DNA of 64,000 nucleotides, taken from Delphinapterus leucas (lineage: Eukaryota; Chordata; Mammalia; Artiodactyla; Monodontidae). A program made the position numbers and the translations under genes. Where the stretch lies: assembly GCF_002288925.2 (NCBI RefSeq), contig NW_022097999.1:16237285-16301284 (forward strand), given 5' to 3'. Below, piece after piece: positions 23,330 to 35,115 of this stretch; within the stretch, counting starts at the first letter, position 1, and the number at the start of each line of letters is the position of its first letter. The notes below the pieces were generated by a model, which had not been told where the DNA came from, did not search any database, and saw only the letters and a program-made list of their open reading frames with translations.

Positions 23330-23600
23330 ATTGTGTATTTTCTCTTAGCCTTCATTTACTAAAACTCTACTGTTCCCTTATGACCTAATTAAATGGGCCT
23401 TCCTTTATGAAGCTTTTTCTCAAGTCCACCTCCTAGTACACTAATAACTTACATTTTTATTTTATTTTGCCTCTCTCCCTAGTTAGAATAAAAGCTTTAG
23501 GGGGGTAGGGACTGTTATATTTTACTTATTGATGAATCCCTGTGCCTAGAATAGGAGCTGGCATATAGATTTTCAATAAACATTACTGAATGATGAATAT
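23330..23600 (+). repeat. L2 LINE 3' end
   Basis: It shows the typical L2 terminus: 'gaataaaagctttaggggggtagggactgt...cctagaataggagctggcatatag...aataaacattactgaatgatgaa'. Confidence 0.85.
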
Positions 23601-23847
23601 TCAATCTGGCCTGCCCTAGACCTCTTATTAGATAAATAAATACCTATCTATTTAAGCCACCAGAGTCAGGTATTCTGTTATTTATAGCTGAATACAATCC
23701 TGACTGTTAGAGCACTATAGAATACTCATCAAATATTCGTTATTATCCCTGTTGTTGCTATTACTGTTATTATAAATTAACTACCATTTATTATGTGCTT
23801 ACTAGGGCATATCCTTAGCATATTGCTAAATAAGCACCATCTTTTTT

Positions 23848-24046
23848 TTTTTTTTTTTTTTTTGTGGTACGCCGGCCTCTGTTGTGGCCTCTCCCGTTGC
23901 GGGGCACAAGCTCCGGACGTGCAGGCTCAGCGGCCATGGCTCATGGGCCTAGCCGCTCCGCGGCACGTGGGATCTTCCCGGTCCGGGGCACGAACCCATG
24001 TCCCCTGCCTCGCGGACTCTCAACCGCTGCGCCACCAGGGAAGCCC
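23848..24046 (-). repeat. CHR-type SINE (short form), antisense
   Basis: A T-tail is followed by the reverse complement of the short form, ending 'ccaccagggaagccc'. The target duplication aagcaccatctttttt lies at 23832-23847 and 24047-24062. A few bases are missing near 24008, where the usual 'catcggcagg' is cut to 'cctcg'. Confidence 0.95.
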
Positions 24047-24064
24047 AAGCACCATCTTTTTTAA

Positions 24065-24225
24065 CATTTACAGTCAGTAGCTTCAAGGTACATACCAATT
24101 TTGTAGATGAAGAAACTGAGGCTCGGAGAAGCTAAATAATTTGCCCAAGGTAACAGAACTAGGAGATGACAAGCACAAGTTGAAAACCCAAATTTCTGGC
24201 TCCTGTGCCTACACTCTTCCCCAGT
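24065..24225 (-). repeat. MIR relic
   Basis: It shows antisense MIR: 'tttgtagatgaagaaactgaggctcggagaagctaaataatttgcccaaggt'. Confidence 0.85.
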
Positions 24226-24229
24226 AAAC

Positions 24230-25446
24230 TATACAACCATGTCTGTGAAATATCCACATATATCTTCTCTCTTTAAAATAACTATAAACTCTACAAGTCA
24301 GGAAGCCTGTTTTCCAAGCCTTGGTATCTACCAGAGCAATTAATGTGTTAGGACCTGAAGTATCTACTCAGTAAACATTTATTAGAGAGATGGGCAAGTG
24401 AATACCACGCCCACTATGGAAATCTAAACTTTTATAAAAATGAGACGTGAGTATACTTCATTAAAAAAAAAAAAAGAATTTACTATATTTATGAGCTGCC
24501 CCCTGCTTTCTCTTGATTGCAGGGATTCTCCTGTTGCGGCTGTATCTGCCACTCAACCATCCAGAATAAAAGAAGGGCCTCCTAACAAATGATTGGTGTT
24601 GTATGTATTTAGAGATAATGATGGACTTATTTTCAACACAAACCAATAGGCTTTCTGCCACATATAGTAACCCCCAGGCCCTTACGCAGCTATCGCTCAT
24701 GCAAAATAATGCCAGTCCCTAGTTGGGTGAGACAAGTAAGTAAACACACACACACACACTGCATACAAATACATACATAAAATAACATATCTGGAGAAGG
24801 CAGCCAAAAACTGAATGGGCCCATGAAGACAGAGCCTCCAATGCACACGTTCCTCTTTTCCTTGCCTACAGTTCAGTAATCTATAACAGTTTTCCCGTAA
24901 TAAATAAGCAGAGATGCGTGAGCAGCTGCAGAGAGATGAATGAACTGTGTGATGCTGAAAATCTGTGAATTGAAGTATCTGATACATGAATTGAAATAAA
25001 AAAAAACAATTCTCCTCCTCCAAACAGTTATAGGAACAAATCAAAGGGAAAGGAAAAGAGTTGGAGGGAAAATGAGACAAAGAATAAAATCTGGTCTGTG
25101 TGACACATTTATAAAACTGATGGCCTGTCAGCAAGACACTGATGAATATTTTCGCAGGATAAAAATGGCATCCCAGTGTCTAAAAATAATCCCTTGCGCT
25201 GCAGACCTGTCTGGTTCAGCTACACCACTGGAATACAAACACTCTCACTCACTAGCACATTTTGACTCAAGGTTTCAAAAAGAAGGAAAAACTGAACGTT
25301 TTGTTACCAAGAGGACATATTTTTTGTGGTTTTCAATCAGTTATGCTCTCTATAAAATATCCATTTGAATTTAAATTAAGTTTAAATGATTTTCGTTTAC
25401 TAAAAAAGGTAAAATAAGTGGTAACAGCAATAAACCATTAACTCAC
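24230..25446. other. Repeat-poor intronic block
   Basis: About 1.2 kb with no clear repeat except a short (AC)n tract at about 24744-24760. Two overlapping opposite-strand frames (24697-25134 minus, 145 codons; 25072-25368 plus, 98 codons) encode nothing I recognise. The block adjoins the candidate exon at 25447-25536. Confidence 0.4.
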
Positions 25447-25536
25447 CTTATATAAAAGATTATTTCCTCCCAGCCCAATTATAGTAAAATAGAGTGGCAT
25501 CATAACCATCTCGTGATAATAGCCTAAAATCACAAT
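25447..25536 (-). other. Candidate cassette exon in HSD17B12 intron 1
   Basis: The minus strand has a pyrimidine-rich stretch ending TTTTCAG immediately before 25536, and a consensus donor, AAG|GTGAGT, at 25447/25446. Between them are 90 bases, a length divisible by three. If spliced after exon 1 (phase 1), the segment reads DCDFRLLSRDGYDATLFYYN and reaches a stop codon about 25 codons in, so inclusion would truncate the protein or trigger decay. Read in phase 0 the whole segment is open for 30 codons, but no neighbouring exon supplies that phase. I see no repeat in it and do not recognise the peptide. This is an inference from splice signals alone; chance occurrence in a 50 kb intron is quite possible. 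Confidence 0.35.
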
Positions 25537-26290
25537 CTGAAAATAAAATCATGAATTATTTCTAAGGCTTGCTGACTTGAATGGCAGATCTAGTCAAAAC
25601 ACCATCTCCAAATGACTCTGGAGATAGGGTGAAAAACCTATTATCTCACTTTGCATCTAAACTCCACAATAAAAAGCTGTTAGCTCACATGGAAAAGTGA
25701 AGTTGCTGTCCTTCACAAGCAGCACTTTAATCCATCAAAGCCATTCACCTTCCTCAATTCTGCTTTATGTAGTCAAGGAGTCTGGTCTCAGCTAAACGCT
25801 GGTTTCAATGCTAAGAGTTACGCCCCTCTAGAAGGCTCTCCCAGGACATTTTGATTACTATCATGCCACCATTTTTAATAGTAAAAACAAATGAACTCTC
25901 CATAACAATAGCATATGAATAACAAATGACACATGACCCTTTATGACCACGCCCAGTTGGAATAAATAGGGGAAAAAAACCAAATCGACATTTTTTTCAG
26001 GGGCGCATGAAGTTTTTACAACATAGTACAAAAAACACTGCCTAACTCTGGAAGGTATTTGGTTGTACTACTAATTTCACAGTAAATGGCTGCACATTAA
26101 AAAATATATATCCTCCAGTACACATCCATATGTTTCACTGCATCTCAATCTAAATAGTGGCAAAGTTCCCTAATGAATAAAAAAGCACGTTTAAAAAGCC
26201 ATAAGATAAAAAAATTTCATTTTTAGGAATTTTTATTATCATCAATCTTATTTTCATAGTAGGTATCACAAACTTAATAACAGTCACAGT
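25537..26290. other. Unassigned intronic sequence
   Basis: AT-rich, with no recognised gene or repeat. Confidence 0.35.
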
Positions 26291-26299
26291 AAAACTCTT

Positions 26300-27180
26300 G
26301 ATTCCCACTTCAAGCTTGATTGTCTTGCACACTACCCATGGGACCACCCATCAGCTACTCAAGGCAAAAGCCTAGAAGTCAGCTCTGATTCTTCCTTCCC
26401 ACATCCTATACCCAATCCACCCACAAGACCTGTCCACTCTGTCTCTCACATATATACCATGTACAAGCACTTCTCATGCCCTAAAGCACCATACCCTAGT
26501 TCAAGGGGCCACCATGCACATCTCTCCTAGATGACTGCAAGGCTCCTTAGTGCCCATCCAGCTTCCACCCTTGGCCACTCCAGTCTATTCACCACACGGC
26601 GGTCAGAGTCACCTTTACAAAAGTGAATGGCATCACATCACATCACTACCCCTCTTGAATTCCTCCATGACTTCCCAATATTCAGAATGAATAAAATCCA
26701 AAGTCCTTTCCATGTCCTATGGGATCTTTCATGGCCTCATCTATACCTACCTCTTCTACTACCATTTTCCCCCTTACACTCCACACCTAGTCACACAGCT
26801 CAGCCAAAGGCCTTGCCTTTTCTCAAACACACCAAGCCCAGTCCCACCTGTAGGTCTTCTTACTTGCTTTTCCCTCTGTCTGGAACACTCTTACTGTAGA
26901 CCTTCACAAGATTGGCTCCTTCTCATCACTAAGGTCTCCACTCAATATCATGTCTTCAGAGAGGCCTCCTTGACCATCCTACCTAAAATATCCCCACCAC
27001 TTCACCACTCACATACCAGTTACTTTCAATCCTCTTTATCCTTCCTTTATTCCATCAGAGCACTTATCACTATGTGTGATTCTATTATTTATGGAGCTAG
27101 TTGACTATATTCAAGGAGGGAAAGATGGATAATAATCTCTATGTCTGTCTTACACATCACTGTATCCCCTAAAAAACCTA
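26300..27180 (+). repeat. L2 LINE, long 3' fragment
   Basis: It aligns in order with the L2 3' region I know: 'tgactgcaaggctccttagtg', 'tctggaacactctta', 'tctccactcaatatcatgtcttcagagaggcctccttgaccatcc', 'agcacttatcactat'. The open frames of 90 and 130 codons here lie within this repeat. Confidence 0.9.
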
Positions 27181-28235
27181 CTGTACAAATCAATCATCTA
27201 CAAAAGCAAAGAATACAAATTCAAATACCAAATTATTTCAGATAGAAATAAACTAAACTGTTTAAATTTTCAAGCAGAATTTTCAAGAAGATATAGAGGG
27301 CACAGGATTGGCAAAAGATTCTCAAATTAAGAAATGGTGTCAGGGTAAATATCAAATCAATGGTTTGTCCCTAAAATCTTTTGTTGAGACCCTGGAAATA
27401 TTTAAGGCATTATCTAGTAGACTCTTCTCACCTATACAAAGGGACTTGTAAGAATCGTAAGGACCTTGTCTTATAGATGCAAACCAAAGACAAGCTGTCT
27501 TGGAAAAAATAATGGATGTAGCTTTGGGGACATAAAATCAACCCCCAATAAAATTCACAGAAAACCCTCAAAGTTTCTAAGAAAATTGTAGTGCTAAAAG
27601 CACTACCATCTTGGACTAAAACAGAAAGAAACAGTTGAAAATGAAAAAAATGTGTCTGGGGGGGTCCCAACTTCATATAGATAGGAAGCATGTTGAAAAA
27701 GCTACTCAGCTGCAAATATAACTCATCTCTTATGGAAAAGAAAAGCAGCAGAGGAGAAAGCCTGAAGACCAAAGGGTAGAGCTGACAGTCTCAGAAAACA
27801 ATGTACTAGGGAACAACTCCCAAGGAGCAGAAATGGGCACAAATCAAGGAACATTTTCAATATGTGGAATAAGAAAACTGGCAACATAGTGCCCAGCTGG
27901 ATTTCAAAATTGCTATGGACCAGTGATAGCTATGTACTTCTCATTCTTCCTTTTTTTGAATGGGAATACCTACTGCAATTTTCCTGTCCCTGTCTCACCA
28001 GTATATGTTGGGTGTGGGTGGGTCAGGTGAGCGGGGTAGGCAACTTGTCTTCTTAGTTCATAGACCTCTAGATCATAAGAAGCTGTACCAGAGCAGAGGT
28101 GCCTGAGAAACTTCATGTGCATCTGTTCTTTATTTAAATGATAAGGTCCTCAACTTCAGGTTGAAGTAATGGGATAAAACTTCTCCAAAACTTCTGGAAG
28201 AGGGGTAAGTGTATTCTGCATGTGGAAGAGATGTG
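27181..28235. other. Unassigned intronic sequence
   Basis: A 114-codon minus-strand frame (27428-27772) has no recognisable domain. No repeat family was assigned. Confidence 0.35.
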
Positions 28236-28239
28236 AGTT

Positions 28240-28800
28240 GTTATGCTCAGAGGGCTGACTGTAGTAGATCATTTCCAAAGATGGCTGCAACAATATCTCC
28301 CATCTTATGCCACTTTGCTATGGGAATCTGCCACTCTTCCATCAAAAGGTGGAACCCTTTCCCTCCCACTTGATTCTGGGAGGGTCCTGTGACTTGTTTT
28401 GACAAACAGAATGTGGCAGAAGTGACACTGTATGATTTCCAGGTCAAGGCTTTAGGATACCTTACAACTTCTGTTTTTACCTCCTTGGAACAATCTCATT
28501 GCCATGTAAAGCTCAACCCAGTGTAGTGAATGATGAGAGACCACCTAGAAAGGCCACATGGAGAAGAACTGAGGCTCCCCTCAAAGAGTTCCAAGGCCAC
28601 AGATATGGAGGTGAGGCCGTCTTGAACGTTCTAGCCCCAGTGGAGCTGCCCCAGCGATTACCATGTGAAATAAAGTTGTATCCACTGAGCCCTGCCCAAA
28701 TTCCTGATCCACAAATCACTAGCAATAATATATTTGGTTGCTTTCTTAAACCATTGAGTTTTAGGATAGCTTGTTATATACAACAGGTAAGTGAAACACT
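28240..28800 (+). repeat. MaLR-type LTR (MLT1-like)
   Basis: Diagnostic blocks are present in order: 'gatggctgcaacaatatctccc', 'aatctgccactcttccatcaaaaggtgga', 'gtgacttgttttgacaaacagaatgtggcagaagtgac', and the 3' end 'taaaccattgagttttaggatagcttgttatata'. The 109-codon frame inside is incidental. Confidence 0.8.
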
Positions 28801-28919
28801 GGGTGGAGGGGTGGGAAGGCCACTGTGAATAATAAAAATGTCTGAATTTTTCAAGTTTGAAAAAAACACATTTTAATACTCCTAAACATTCACAGTGACT
28901 TTTAGGATAATAACCTAGG

Positions 28920-29090
28920 ACTCATTTCTTCATTCACCAAATATTTACCCAGCACCTAGTATGTGTCAGGAACTGTTCTAGGCCCTGGGAAAACAGCAGT
29001 GAATTAAAGTCCTGTGGAGACAGCAGGAGCAAAGGTGTGAAAGTAGGAACAAGCAAGGGAAACAGAGACCTTTAGGGATCTGCTTTAATA
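28920..29090 (-). repeat. L2 LINE 3' end, antisense
   Basis: It shows antisense L2 terminus: 'attcaccaaatatttacccagcacctagtatgtgtcaggaactgttctaggccctggg'. Confidence 0.8.
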
Positions 29091-29339
29091 AATAAAATGA
29101 TTTCTAGTAAGCACATCAATATTGTAAGTTAGTGTTTGCCAAATAACTAAATCTAGTTTTAACTTTCTCCTTGAAATTGTTACTTGGATGCTTTATCACT
29201 GTACCAGGAGTTCTTTTTAGCCCAACCCTTCTTCAGGCTGAGCTAGAAGAAAAAAATGAGGTCAAGATGATGTAATACCACTAGTAAATTTTGAACACCT
29301 GAGTTTTCAGGTATCTTCAGTGTCCTAAACTTATTCCCT

Positions 29340-29758
29340 GATTAGAACATGAGCACTTTCGCACCTTTGCTCCTGCTGTCTCCTCTTCCTGGAGTGCCCT
29401 TCCCCCACATTCTTCACCTGGAGGACTCCTGATGTCCTCATCAGTCAGGGGCTTCTCCTGCTCTTCCACTGCATCCTTTGCATAAATAGAGCACAGTATT
29501 GAACATACTATATTATAATTTCTTATTTATTTGTTTAATTGCCCCCACTAGATTGTTAGCTCCTCCAAGGGAGGGCTGTTCTTCCATTTCTAACCCAGAA
29601 ATCTACGTATAATCGTAAATGAAAAATAAATGTCTGTTGAATGAATAAGCCTTAAACTTTGATTAAATCATGGTCCCCTCACCTGTAAAATGGGGCTAAT
29701 AGTCCAAGAAGATTGAATTGCAACTGCCTGGGAAACTATAAAGCATCATTCAAACTTT
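29340..29758 (+). repeat. L2 3' fragment followed by a MIR fragment
   Basis: Positions 29350-29650 match the L2 3' region. Positions 29655-29758 resemble MIR ('cctcacctgtaaaatggggctaatag'). Confidence 0.75.
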
Positions 29759-29965
29759 CTTTTTTTTTTTTTTGCAGTACGCGGGCCTCTCACTGTTGTG
29801 GCCTCTCCCGTTGTGGAGCACAGGCTCCGGACGTACAGGCCCAGCGGCCGTGGCTCACAGGCCTAGCCGCTCCGCGGCATGTGGGATCTTCCCGGACCGG
29901 CGCACGAACCCGTGTCCCCTGCATCAGCAGGCAGACTCTCAACCACTGTGCCACCAGGGAAGCCC
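29759..29965 (-). repeat. CHR-type SINE (short form), antisense
   Basis: A T-tail is followed by the reverse-complement short form. The target duplication cattcaaacttt lies at 29747-29758 and 29966-29977. Confidence 0.95.
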
Positions 29966-29979
29966 CATTCAAACTTTTT

Positions 29980-30390
29980 AACATTATTTACCAGACATGA
30001 TTTGGTGTGTTGGGTTTTTTTGCTTCGTTTTAATCAGTCACTCCATTTGCAGTCAGTTTTCATATCCTGTGTATCCGTATTTTAACATGTAATTGTATTT
30101 AACATGAAGAAAACCTTCATGGTTTATGCTATACCCAAAGGGCACAAACACTTTAATTTGTGGGTTTTAAGAGTCACAGAATTCTAGACCTAAACAGACA
30201 CATCAACTTAGTTTTCAGAACAAAATTCCTCTTCTTTCCGCATAAAGGTAGTTATTTTAAAGCCAGATGTTTACATATTATAGAATCTCAGGCAAGATTA
30301 TAAAAATGCAAAGGACTGAATGGATATGCATACATACCATCAGTCATAATCCAATCCCTGATATATCTATCACTCAGCAGAGGCACTTTA
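29980..30390. other. Unassigned intronic sequence
   Basis: No gene or repeat family was recognised with confidence. Confidence 0.3.
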
Positions 30391-30396
30391 AATCTA

Positions 30397-30945
30397 CACT
30401 GTCCATCACAGTAGTCACTAGCCACATGGCTATTAATTTTAATTTAATTTTAATTTCAATTAGATAAAACTAAAAATTCAGTTCCTCAGTTGCACTAGCC
30501 ACATTTCAAGTGCTCAAAGGCCACATGTAGTTGGTGACTACCAAACCATACAGTGCACATATAGAATATTCCCATCATTGGGCTTCCCTGGTGGCACAGT
30601 GGTTAAGAATCCGCCTGCCAATGCAGGGGACACAGGTTCAAGCCCTGGTCCGGGAAGATCTCACATGCCGAGGAGCAACTAAGCCTGTGCGCCACAACTA
30701 CTGAGCCTGTGTTCTAGAGTCCACAAGCCACAACTACTGGAGCCCGTGCTCAGCAACAAGAGAAGCCGCCGCAGTGAGAAGCCTGCACACATGAAGAGTA
30801 GCTCCCACTCGCCGCAACTAGAGAAAGCCCGTGCACAGCAACGAAGACCCAATGCAGCCAAAAATAAAATAAAAAATAAATTTATTTAAAGAAAAATAAG
30901 AAATATTCCCATCATCATGGAAAGTTCTATTGGACAACACTGCCT
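30397..30945. mobile_element. hAT-type non-autonomous DNA transposon relic, split by a SINE
   Basis: The ends look inverted: 'cactgtccatca' at the left and 'tattggacaacactg' at the right. The interior has blocks from a common mammalian hAT element ('agccacatttcaagtgctcaaaggccacatgtag'). The SINE at 30580-30899 inserted into it later. Confidence 0.7.
30580..30899 (+). repeat. CHR-type SINE (long form)
   Basis: This is a long form with part of the repeated 'ccacaactactg' block missing. The target duplication gaatattcccatcat(t) / gaaatattcccatcat lies at 30564-30579 and 30900-30915. Confidence 0.95.
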
Positions 30946-30949
30946 TCGG

Positions 30950-31900
30950 TGAAACAGTTTCATATCAAATTACTGAGCGAATTCTTTCAATATGGCTTTC
31001 TGCCTGAAGTAATGAAAACAGTGTGATAATTCAGAAGAAATGTTAAACAGAGGGGTAGTCAGAAGAAAAGGAAATATATCATTTTTTCATAGGTTGAGAG
31101 GAGGCAAGTTTATGTAAAAATTCATTCTTTGAAGTGTCTAATCCAATTAATGGCAATATTAATTGGCAATGCTAATTTTGTTTAGCAAACTTTCCTCCCT
31201 GTAACATAGACCTTTTTCTTAATGTACACCTTCAATAGCACCGTCTTTGGAGTTTGGGTAAAAGGAGCAATCTTCTAAAAGCTTTCCCATGTTAAAAGTC
31301 TGATCACTTTCTTCAAATTAATATATCACACTATACTTTTAAAGTATTTTATCTCCTAAAATATATAAAGCATATTTTATTTGGGACTCTAATAGCTAAA
31401 TGTTAATTCTATAAAATCTAACTTTAGAATACACTTTTGGAAGAGTTTCTTTCTAAAGCATTAAAATAAATATCTCTGCAAACTTATCTGAATTTAAAAG
31501 ATGGCAAATCTATCCAGTACTAAGATTTGTATTTTATATCCATGAAGTAGATTCTTTTCTTTTGAAATATTAAACAAGCTTCCAAAAGCGGGATACAAAG
31601 ACGGTTTACAGAAATTGCACAAATTCAATGGAATTTTCAAAGAATTTCAAAATATAATGGTAAATTATTTACCCAGTTGAAAAAAAAAAAACTAAGTATG
31701 TTTGCTTTGGGCTCTCTTGGGAGGCAAAATATGTATTTATGTTCAAGTACTAAATTAAAAACCAAATGAAACTTCATTTTAATAAAAATCCCCTTCAATA
31801 TAAATTTTTAGAAGGTGTTTGGTGCTCATCAGTGCCCTCTAGAGTCAGTTATTACAGTTCAGAGTGAACCAGATCTTAAAACAGTAATTCATTATTTAAA
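30950..31900. other. Unassigned AT-rich intronic sequence
   Basis: No gene or repeat family was recognised. A short 'agtgccctctagag' block at about 31831-31844 resembles a CTCF core on the minus strand, with two mismatches. Confidence 0.35.
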
Positions 31901-31913
31901 ATAAAAGTGATAC

Positions 31914-32203
31914 GGACTTCTCTGGTGGCGCAGTGGTTAAGAATCCGCCTGCCAATGCAAGGGGCACGGGTTCTGGCACTGGTCTGGGAAGATCCCACAT
32001 GCCACGGAGCAACTAAGCCCATGCGCCCCAACTACTGAGCCTGATTTCTAGAGCCCATGCTCCGCAACAAGAGAAGCCACCACAACAAAGAGTAGCCCCC
32101 GCTCGCTGCAACTAGAGAAAAGCCCGCGCACAGCAACAAAGACCCAACGCAGCCAAAAATAAATAAATAAATGAATTTTTATAAATAAATAAAATAAAAT
32201 ATC
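31914..32203 (+). repeat. CHR-type SINE (long form)
   Basis: It begins ggacttctctggtggcgcag, has a shortened middle, and ends in the (aaat)n tail. Confidence 0.9.
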
Positions 32204-34700
32204 ATAAAATAAAGGTAAATAATTTTTAAAGAACTTAAATCAGTCAAATCATAATTTCCCCTCAAAAATTTCAAAATTCCCCTCTAAAAGTCCACTTTTT
32301 AAAAAATAAGTTCAGTTTGGCAGTGTCTCCTTTAGATATTTATATTGTTTTGCAAAAAGATGCTTCAAGTGAAAGACACTATGCCTTTTGAAGTTTACTA
32401 TGCAAAGGTTCTTGCTCCAAAATCTGCATTTTTAAGATTTTTAAGTCATGTATTTTTATTTCTAGTTGTCCTCCATATGCCTAAATTTTAAGAATCACTC
32501 TATGTTTAAAAAAGCTTACCTAATGTATACTCCATTAAAATAAGATAAAGGAAGCTTATATTTCTTGAATATGTTGAAAATTTCAAATGACAATTCACTG
32601 TAAGGCCAGTTGGCCCAGGTTTTTGTACGTCAAGAAAAAGAAAGCCTGTGTTTACTATTTCTCAGATATCACCCACTAAATTATTTTAGTGAAACATATC
32701 TCCAAATTTCCACCAACACAAAAACTACCATCAAATCTCTTTTTATATTTCAACTGAGTGATCCAGTTCTCCGACCCTAGAAGTGCAGGGACACAGAGGA
32801 AGCCTGCAGGCACAACGTGCCCATCATCACGCAGCAGAATTCAGCACCCCCTAAGGCTGGCTTCATCCCCCAGCCCAGAGCTGCACATGTACCAACCCGT
32901 GTTCTGGGCATGCACCTCTGCAATGCTCTCAGGGGCTCAGGCACACGCAGTCACCATACCCACAGATGAAGCCCGTGGTCACCAGAAGACCACTACGTTC
33001 AGGCCAGCAGTCAGAGCACAAGGCAGCAGCCCTTTCTGTTCAGAAAAGAGGGGAGTAGTGGTCCATTCACAATTTTCCGAATGCTTTAAATATGCATAGG
33101 TACAGAAGCAAGATGTTTATTGTGTACATCCACTAAATTAATTTCCGGTTTTCTTCTGTCTCTTTAAAAATTAAAAAAAAAGTCATTGTTTAAGCTCATT
33201 CTAGAGGGAAAACTCCAATTACTCCCTACTCTCAGCTCTTACTAAACTTGCCTGATGTTTCATAAACTGCATACGCCATACGGGGGGACAAAACGGGGCA
33301 AAGCGTTCCATCAACTATTTTGATAAAGCAATGAAGTCAAAGCACTACTGATAAATCCCTCTTTGGACGTTCAACAAACCCATAAAGAGGAGGACTAATG
33401 CATAGTATTCTTGCTTATGAGGGGTAAAAGCAAGCTCTTTCTTTTATGTAGAAAATAGTTATGCAGCTTGGCTCTTGATGTGTTACATCACCTCCTCTCT
33501 GCTGCTTATTACCTGGGCTATTTCACTGCCCTGTGTTTTCTCCACTGGAGGGCACAGTTAGCTAAAAGAAAATTTGGTGAAACCTAATTTGGTCTGTTCT
33601 ATGGTTCCAGAAAAAGTATAGGTGGGAAATGAGGTTAAAGCTGCTCTCAGAAAGGGTGTTTCAGTAATATTTCTGAATTTTACCTATCTCGGTTCTCCCT
33701 GAAAACCATTATAAAAGATAATCATTAACTGGCTAACAGCTAAAACAAAAAAATATATTCCAAACACCACTATCTATATAAAGTGTAAACAAAAGATGAG
33801 GCAGAAAGCAAAGAATGATTTTTTAAAATGGTGAAAATGACCCATTTCAGGTACAGAATAATCTAAAGAGTAAGTGCAAACAGAAATTCTCCTCTTCAAC
33901 AAGCATATACACGACTGCTACGGTCCCAACAAGGCATCACCATGAGAATGTGGTGTTGAATGACTCAGTTCTTTTGCAATGACATAAATCGTAAGCTCAG
34001 AAAAAATAGGTTTTATTTATTTTCTGTTTTTTGCATTATCATTTTAGAGATAAGCCAATAGGGGATGCTATTCAGCAGTTCATCTATAGCTGCCTTTTCT
34101 TTACAAGCCTAATCAATCATAAGGGTGTAGTTTCAATATGCTTAGGAAAAAGATCAGTAAAAGAGACACAAACACTGCACTTCTCGATAAAGTCAATAAA
34201 TGTACAGCTTTCAGAGGAGCTTATAAAACAACAGGCTTTTGTTGTTTTAAAAACTGCTTTTGAATAAAACTGTTTCTAGGCTCCAACTTATCAGTAAGCT
34301 TTCTAAGCTTTTATTGTGTTGAAAGTAAAGTGATGGAGGACAACTCTACGGATATTACCCAGGGAATCACTTTTATTAGGTCAAATGACAAAACATTAAA
34401 ACTTAGTTTTTTATTACAGATAGATCAAATTAATTTTTTAAGGTAGCAAATGGGGCAGAATAACTTGGGTGGGATTAAGCCTTCAGAAAGATCTTCTAAA
34501 TATCATGTACATTTAAACAAATTATTCATGTTATTTTAAGCGCATCAAAGAAATCCAGAAGTTCCAGCTAGGAAATCTTCTACATAATTCAGTGGCAGGC
34601 AGACCAGTCCTCTGCAGTCCTAAGAGAAGAAGGAATTCTATCTGCCTGATAACACAATTGATCGTTCCCAATCCTTTTCCCCATTTATTTAAATCATGGC
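32204..34700. other. Repeat-poor intronic block (about 2.5 kb)
   Basis: This is the longest stretch in the intron without a clear interspersed repeat. A CTCF-like core, ccactggagggcac, lies at 33542-33555. A 113-codon frame at 32758-33099 has biased composition but no recognisable family. It may hold conserved regulatory sequence. Confidence 0.4.
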
Positions 34701-34759
34701 TAACCATAAGAAGAGTCTTCTAGGCAGAAGGATAAACTAGTACAGAGTCTGTGCTGTAG

Positions 34760-35115
34760 ATGCACAGGGAACAGCAAGGAGGCCAGTATGGTTGGAGTGG
34801 AGAGAGGCAACTGCATTCAGGTCTGAGTTCAAATGTCACCTCATGAGAAAATCTTGCCTAACCACCCTATATAAAACTAGCAGGGATATAAACTTCCTCT
34901 CCATGCTCCCGTTATTCTCTATTGTCTACCTTGCTTTATTTTTCTTCTTAGTACATCTCATCGCAGGACTTACCAAATATTTGTTTGTTTATTGTCCATC
35001 CTTCCCTATTAAAATGCAAGTTCCATGAAAGCCAACACTTGGCCCATTTTGTTCACTGCTATCCCCCCCAGCACACCAAAGATGATCAAATATTTGTTGA
35101 ATCAACTAAATGAAA
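34760..35115 (+). repeat. L2 LINE 3' end
   Basis: It shows L2 blocks 'tctgagttcaaatgtcacctcatgagaaaatcttgcct' and 'gttcactgctatcccccccagcac...aaatatttgttgaatcaact'. Confidence 0.85.

Noticed and set aside
24697..25134. 145-codon minus-strand open frame, the longest in the window
   Set aside because: It has no recognisable domain, skewed composition, an overlapping opposite-strand frame, and neither splice nor promoter context. A chance open frame is more likely.
32758..33099. 113-codon plus-strand frame in a repeat-poor block
   Set aside because: It has Ser/Pro/Ala-rich, low-information composition, no homologue I recognise and no splice context. It may be an old repeat or chance.
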